Origin: an uncultured Muribaculaceae bacterium
GTDB lineage: Bacteria > Bacteroidota > Bacteroidia > Bacteroidales > Muribaculaceae
Assembly: GCA_910579995.1 (NCBI GenBank)
Contig: CAJTWH010000020.1
Span: forward strand, 1-64,000
Length of the DNA: 64,000 bases
Direction: 5' to 3'
In this document: positions 60,806 to 64,000 of the stretch, in pieces
Numbering within the stretch: position 1 is the first letter of the stretch
How the letters are laid out: each line of letters opens with the position of its first letter
Position numbers and translations under genes: made by a program
Notes under the pieces: generated by a model
The model's database searches: none
Seen by the model: only the letters and a program-made list of their open reading frames with translations
What the model was told of the DNA's origin: nothing

Positions 60806-63697
60806 ATGCAAAGCAAAGGAAAATTAGGAAGCGTTGTTGCCGGCGTGATTGCTATTTTCTTGGTTTTGGTGTGTCTTTTCTACCTGTCGTTCACCTTTGT
60901 GACCAGCAAGTATGAAAATGCAGCAGCCGAATATGCCAAGGTAGAATCAGGCGACAATGATGACGCTGCCTACAACCAGGCCTACAAGCACTACATGGAC
61001 TCGCTCGGCGAAAAGAAAGTGTATGCCGGTCTTTACACACTCAATGATGTACGCAAATGGGGTGTAGGCCTCGGCCTCGACCTCAAGGGCGGTATGAACG
61101 TTATCCTTCAGGTAGACATGCCCGACATGCTCCGCTCGATGAAAGCCGGTGACACCGACTCTACATTCGAGGCCGCTGTCAAGGGTGCCAACCAGATGGT
61201 GGCTTCGCACCAGAGCGACGACTTCGTAAGCAGCTTTATCCAGCTCTACCGTCAGGCCAAACCTCAGGCCGACTTCTCGGTGGTATTTCAGGATATCGTA
61301 GCCAGCGGTGCAAGCGACGACGCCGTGCGTTCTACCCTCAAGGCACAGATCAAAGACCGTGTAGACAACTCTGCCACCAACGTGCTCCGCAACCGTATCG
61401 ACCAGTTCGGTGTGGTTTCGCCCAACATCCAGGTGCTTCAGGGCAAGGATGGTCAGATCCTTCTCGAGCTCCCCGGTGTGAAAGACCACGAACGTGTGCG
61501 CGACCTGCTCCAGCGCTCTGCAAACCTCGAGTTCTACGAGACATATACAGGCGAACAGCTTCAAGGTGCTTTCGGCGCGCTTCTCAACCGTCTTGCAGCC
61601 GACACTACCGTAAATGCAGCAGCTCTTCAGAATGTGCTCGCCCGCGGTGGCTACGGCGCGACTGTAGGCTATGCCATGGACGCCAAGACTATGAACGCTG
61701 TCGACGCTCTTCTTGAGTCTGCCGCTGCCAAGAACCTCCTTCCCTCCGACCTCCGTCTGCGCTGGGCCGTGAAACCCACCGTGCGCACCGACGCCAACGG
61801 TCAGGAAACCAACTTCGGCACCGCCCTCTATGCCCTCAAGGCTACCGGCGGCAAGCCTGCCCTCGACGGCAAGGCTGTAAGCGACGCTACCTCTAACCCC
61901 GACCCCCTGCGCGGCGTAGAGGTTTCGATGCGCATGAATGCCGAGGGTGCCCGCAACTGGGCTCGTGTCACCGGCCAGAACGTAGGCCGTCAGGTGGCTA
62001 TCGTACTTGACGACAAAGTATACTCAGCTCCCAATGTTAATGATAAGATTGAAGGCGGTCAGTCGTCGATCACCGGTGACTTCTCTATCGAGGAAGCCCG
62101 CGACCTTGCCAACGTGCTCAAATCGGGTAAGATGGACGCCAAAGTGCACATCATCTCCGACATGGTTGTAGGTCCTTCACTCGGTAAGCAGGCTATCGAG
62201 GCCGGCTTCATCTCGTTCGTTGTGGCGCTCGTGCTCCTTATGATTTTCATGATGGCTTTCTACGGCGTTATCCCCGGTCTGATCGCCAACATCTGCTTGC
62301 TCTGCAACCTCTTCTTCACCATGGGTATCCTCGCTTCGTTCCAAGCCGTGCTCACCATGAGTGGTATCGCAGGTATCGTGCTCTCGCTCGGTATGGCTGT
62401 CGACGCCAACGTGCTTATCTTCGAGCGTACCAAAGAAGAGCTCCGCGCCGGCAAGAATGTGCGCAACGCCCTCGCCGACGGCTACAGCAATGCCTTCTCT
62501 GCCATCTTCGACTCTAACCTGACATCGATCATCACCGGTGTTATCCTTCTCCTCTTCGGTACAGGCCCAATCAAAGGCTTCGCCACAACACTTATCATCG
62601 GCCTCGTCTGCTCATTCTTTACCGCAGTATATCTGAGCCGTCTCTTCTTCCTCTGGTTCGCCAAGACCGACGCTTTCAACAAGCTCACATTCTCTACCGG
62701 TCTGTCGCGCAAGATGTTTATCAACTCTAACATAAACTTCCTCGGCCAGCGCAAGATCAGTTTCTCTGTCGTTGCCGCCATGGTAGTGATTGTTGTTGTA
62801 TCGCTCTTCGCCCGAGGCCTCAACCAAGGTATCGATTTCTCAGGTGGCCGCAACTACATCGTCAAGTTCGAGCAGCCCGTGAACACCACAGAGCTCCAGC
62901 AGGTTCTCTCTGAGCAGTTCCCCGGTGCCTCTACTTCGGTGATCACCATCGAAAGCTCAAATCAGGTGCGCGTGTCTACCAACTACAAGATCAACGATGA
63001 GAACGCCGACACCGAGCGCGAGATCACAGGCAAGCTCTTCACAGCACTCCAGCCTTATCTCCGCGCAGGCATGACAGCCGAGGAATTCTCTACCACCGAC
63101 GCCTCGCAAGGTATCGTGAGCTCGCAGAAAGTGGGCCCGTCGGTAGCCGACGACATGCGTACCGACGCATACATTGCCGTGGCTATCGCCCTGCTCGCAA
63201 TGTTCCTCTACATCTTGCTCCGCTTCCGCAATGTGGCATTCTCGCTCGGCGCCCTCGCTGCCGTTGCGTTCACCGCATTCACCATCATCGGCTTCTACTC
63301 GCTCTTCTACGGCGTATTCCCCTTCGCTATGGAAGTTGACCAGACCTTTATCGCCGCTATCCTTACCGTAATCGGTTATCAGATCAACGATACCGTGGTG
63401 GTATTCGACCGTGTGCGTGAAAACACAGCCCTCTATCCCAAGCAGGACTTCTTCACCACCATCAACAAGTCAATCAACACCACACTGAGCCGTACGATCA
63501 TGACCTCGGCTTCGACCCTGCTCGTACTTCTCTGTATCTTCATCCTCGGTGGCGACGCTATCCGCAGCTTCACATTCGCAATGCTCTTCGGTGTGATCAT
63601 CGGTACATGCGCCACAATCTGGGTTGCCTGTCCGGTTGCTTACCTCGCCGACTCGCGTCGTAAAGCCGCCGCAGCAAAACCCGCTGTTGCCCGCTGA
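60806..63697 (+). CDS. secDF: Fused protein translocase subunit SecDF
   Basis: A 963-residue fusion of SecD and SecF, the proton-driven helper that pulls proteins through SecYEG. The SecD part has one N-terminal helix, LGLDLKGGMNVILQVDMP, periplasmic P1 domains, the VSMRMNAEGARNWARVTG region, then helices with GIAGIVLSLGMAVDANVLIFERTKEELRAG. The SecF part begins near residue 640 with INFLGQRKISFSVVAA and GIDFSGGRNYIVKF, and ends with the TVVVFDRVRENTALY motif and TLSRTIMTSASTLLVL. The fusion is normal for Bacteroidetes. Confidence 0.96.
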   Translation: MQSKGKLGSVVAGVIAIFLVLVCLFYLSFTFVTSKYENAAAEYAKVESGDNDDAAYNQAYKHYMDSLGEKKVYAGLYTLNDVRKWGVGLGLDLKGGMNVILQVDMPDMLRSMKAGDTDSTFEAAVKGANQMVASHQSDDFVSSFIQLYRQAKPQADFSVVFQDIVASGASDDAVRSTLKAQIKDRVDNSATNVLRNRIDQFGVVSPNIQVLQGKDGQILLELPGVKDHERVRDLLQRSANLEFYETYTGEQLQGAFGALLNRLAADTTVNAAALQNVLARGGYGATVGYAMDAKTMNAVDALLESAAAKNLLPSDLRLRWAVKPTVRTDANGQETNFGTALYALKATGGKPALDGKAVSDATSNPDPLRGVEVSMRMNAEGARNWARVTGQNVGRQVAIVLDDKVYSAPNVNDKIEGGQSSITGDFSIEEARDLANVLKSGKMDAKVHIISDMVVGPSLGKQAIEAGFISFVVALVLLMIFMMAFYGVIPGLIANICLLCNLFFTMGILASFQAVLTMSGIAGIVLSLGMAVDANVLIFERTKEELRAGKNVRNALADGYSNAFSAIFDSNLTSIITGVILLLFGTGPIKGFATTLIIGLVCSFFTAVYLSRLFFLWFAKTDAFNKLTFSTGLSRKMFINSNINFLGQRKISFSVVAAMVVIVVVSLFARGLNQGIDFSGGRNYIVKFEQPVNTTELQQVLSEQFPGASTSVITIESSNQVRVSTNYKINDENADTEREITGKLFTALQPYLRAGMTAEEFSTTDASQGIVSSQKVGPSVADDMRTDAYIAVAIALLAMFLYILLRFRNVAFSLGALAAVAFTAFTIIGFYSLFYGVFPFAMEVDQTFIAAILTVIGYQINDTVVVFDRVRENTALYPKQDFFTTINKSINTTLSRTIMTSASTLLVLLCIFILGGDAIRSFTFAMLFGVIIGTCATIWVACPVAYLADSRRKAAAAKPAVAR

Positions 63698-63718
63698 TAA
63701 TCATTCAGAAATATAATC

Positions 63719-63760
63719 GCCGCCCGGCCGTCGACTCCGACAGTCGGGCGGCATTGTTTA
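63719..63760 (+). terminator. Terminator after secDF
   Basis: GCCGCCCG (63719-63726) pairs with CGGGCGGC (63745-63752), with an inner GTCG/CGAC stem, then ATTGTTTA. Confidence 0.75.
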
Positions 63761-63817
63761 TTATAGGGAGTAGAGTAATAATACAGAACATTCGCAATAA
63801 ATGGCAAGAGGTAGAAC

Positions 63818-63973
63818 CTATGTCCGCAGGACATAGATTAATCCCGTAACCGGGTACACCGCAGCTCTGCGCAGGTGTGCCCGGCTGGTGATATAGGCAG
63901 AGCATGCGTCCGGCAGGACGCGGATTATATATCCCGGAGGCGGCAAACCGTTTACGGGGCGTTCGCAGAACGC
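63818..63973. repeat. Cluster of short palindromes
   Basis: Four hairpins in 156 bases: CTATGTCC-GCA-GGACATAG (63818-63836); CCGGGTACACC with GGTGTGCCCGG (63850-63884); GCGTCC-GGCA-GGACGC (63906-63921); GCGTTC-GCA-GAACGC (63959-63973). The first and third are each followed by GATTA, CCCG and then ACCG, so two related repeat units can be read. Confidence 0.6.
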
Positions 63974-64000
63974 TGATTTACTAGTAGCCGCTTACACCGT

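Larger units (their letters stand above)
63698..64000. other. Noncoding right edge: terminator and hairpin cluster
   Basis: These 303 bases hold the secDF terminator (63719-63760), an AT-rich spacer with no gene, then from 63818 to 63973 a cluster of short perfect or near-perfect hairpins. I see no tRNA and no credible open frame; the window ends inside this region. Confidence 0.6.

Noticed and set aside
63838..64000. A possible tRNA or small gene at the right edge
   Set aside because: The hairpins do not form a cloverleaf with T-loop or anticodon features, and open frames are broken by stops.

Overview
The window is a chromosomal stretch of a Bacteroidales bacterium, most likely a Muribaculaceae-type gut anaerobe (inference). 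The evidence is the promoter style (TAnnTTTG at -7, with TTTG or TTG about 20 bases upstream), an 11-subunit complex I gene set without nuoE/F/G, a short region-1.1-less sigma-70, a fused SecDF, a split ThrE exporter, BspA-like leucine-rich repeat proteins and a type IX secretion (T9SS) operon. No rRNA, tRNA, CRISPR array or insertion sequence was recognised. Coding is dense, and most genes sit in operons with ATGA or TAATG overlaps.

Left part (1-18 kb): a DUF59/SufT-like protein and LpxH; an ABC exporter pair; rpoD, closed by a 24-bp perfect palindrome; on the minus strand aspartate 4-decarboxylase with a small LEA-like helical protein; transketolase; a GH53 endo-galactanase; gap; the minus-strand operon typA-folP-cdaA; then a small membrane protein, the two ThrE halves, a LysR regulator and an unknown lipoprotein.

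Central part (18.2-35.6 kb): one uninterrupted plus-strand run, nuoA-B-CD-H, atpD-C-B-E-F-H-A-G, nuoI-J-K-L-M-N. The complete F1Fo ATP synthase operon is nested inside the complex I operon. I see a good promoter only in front of nuoA and a strong hairpin only after nuoN. This looks like one oxidative-phosphorylation supra-operon. It is the most notable feature of the window.

Right part (35.6-53.5 kb): two leucine-rich repeat surface proteins, a secreted GH36-type alpha-galactosidase (minus strand), DUF456 and DUF4919 proteins, a large M6 metalloprotease, then the T9SS genes porT-like, porP-like, gldK, gldL, gldM and gldN. The LRR proteins and the protease end in tails that look like T9SS sorting signals, so the region joins the secretion machine to plausible cargo.

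End (53.5-64 kb): an MFS transporter; minus-strand uvrB-ygiQ; an OmpA-family lipoprotein; an AT-rich gene for a polyvalent-protein-type kinase, inserted between duplicated copies of a terminator/promoter cassette; secDF; and a noncoding tail rich in short hairpins. Related short palindromes with triloops recur in several intergenic spaces.
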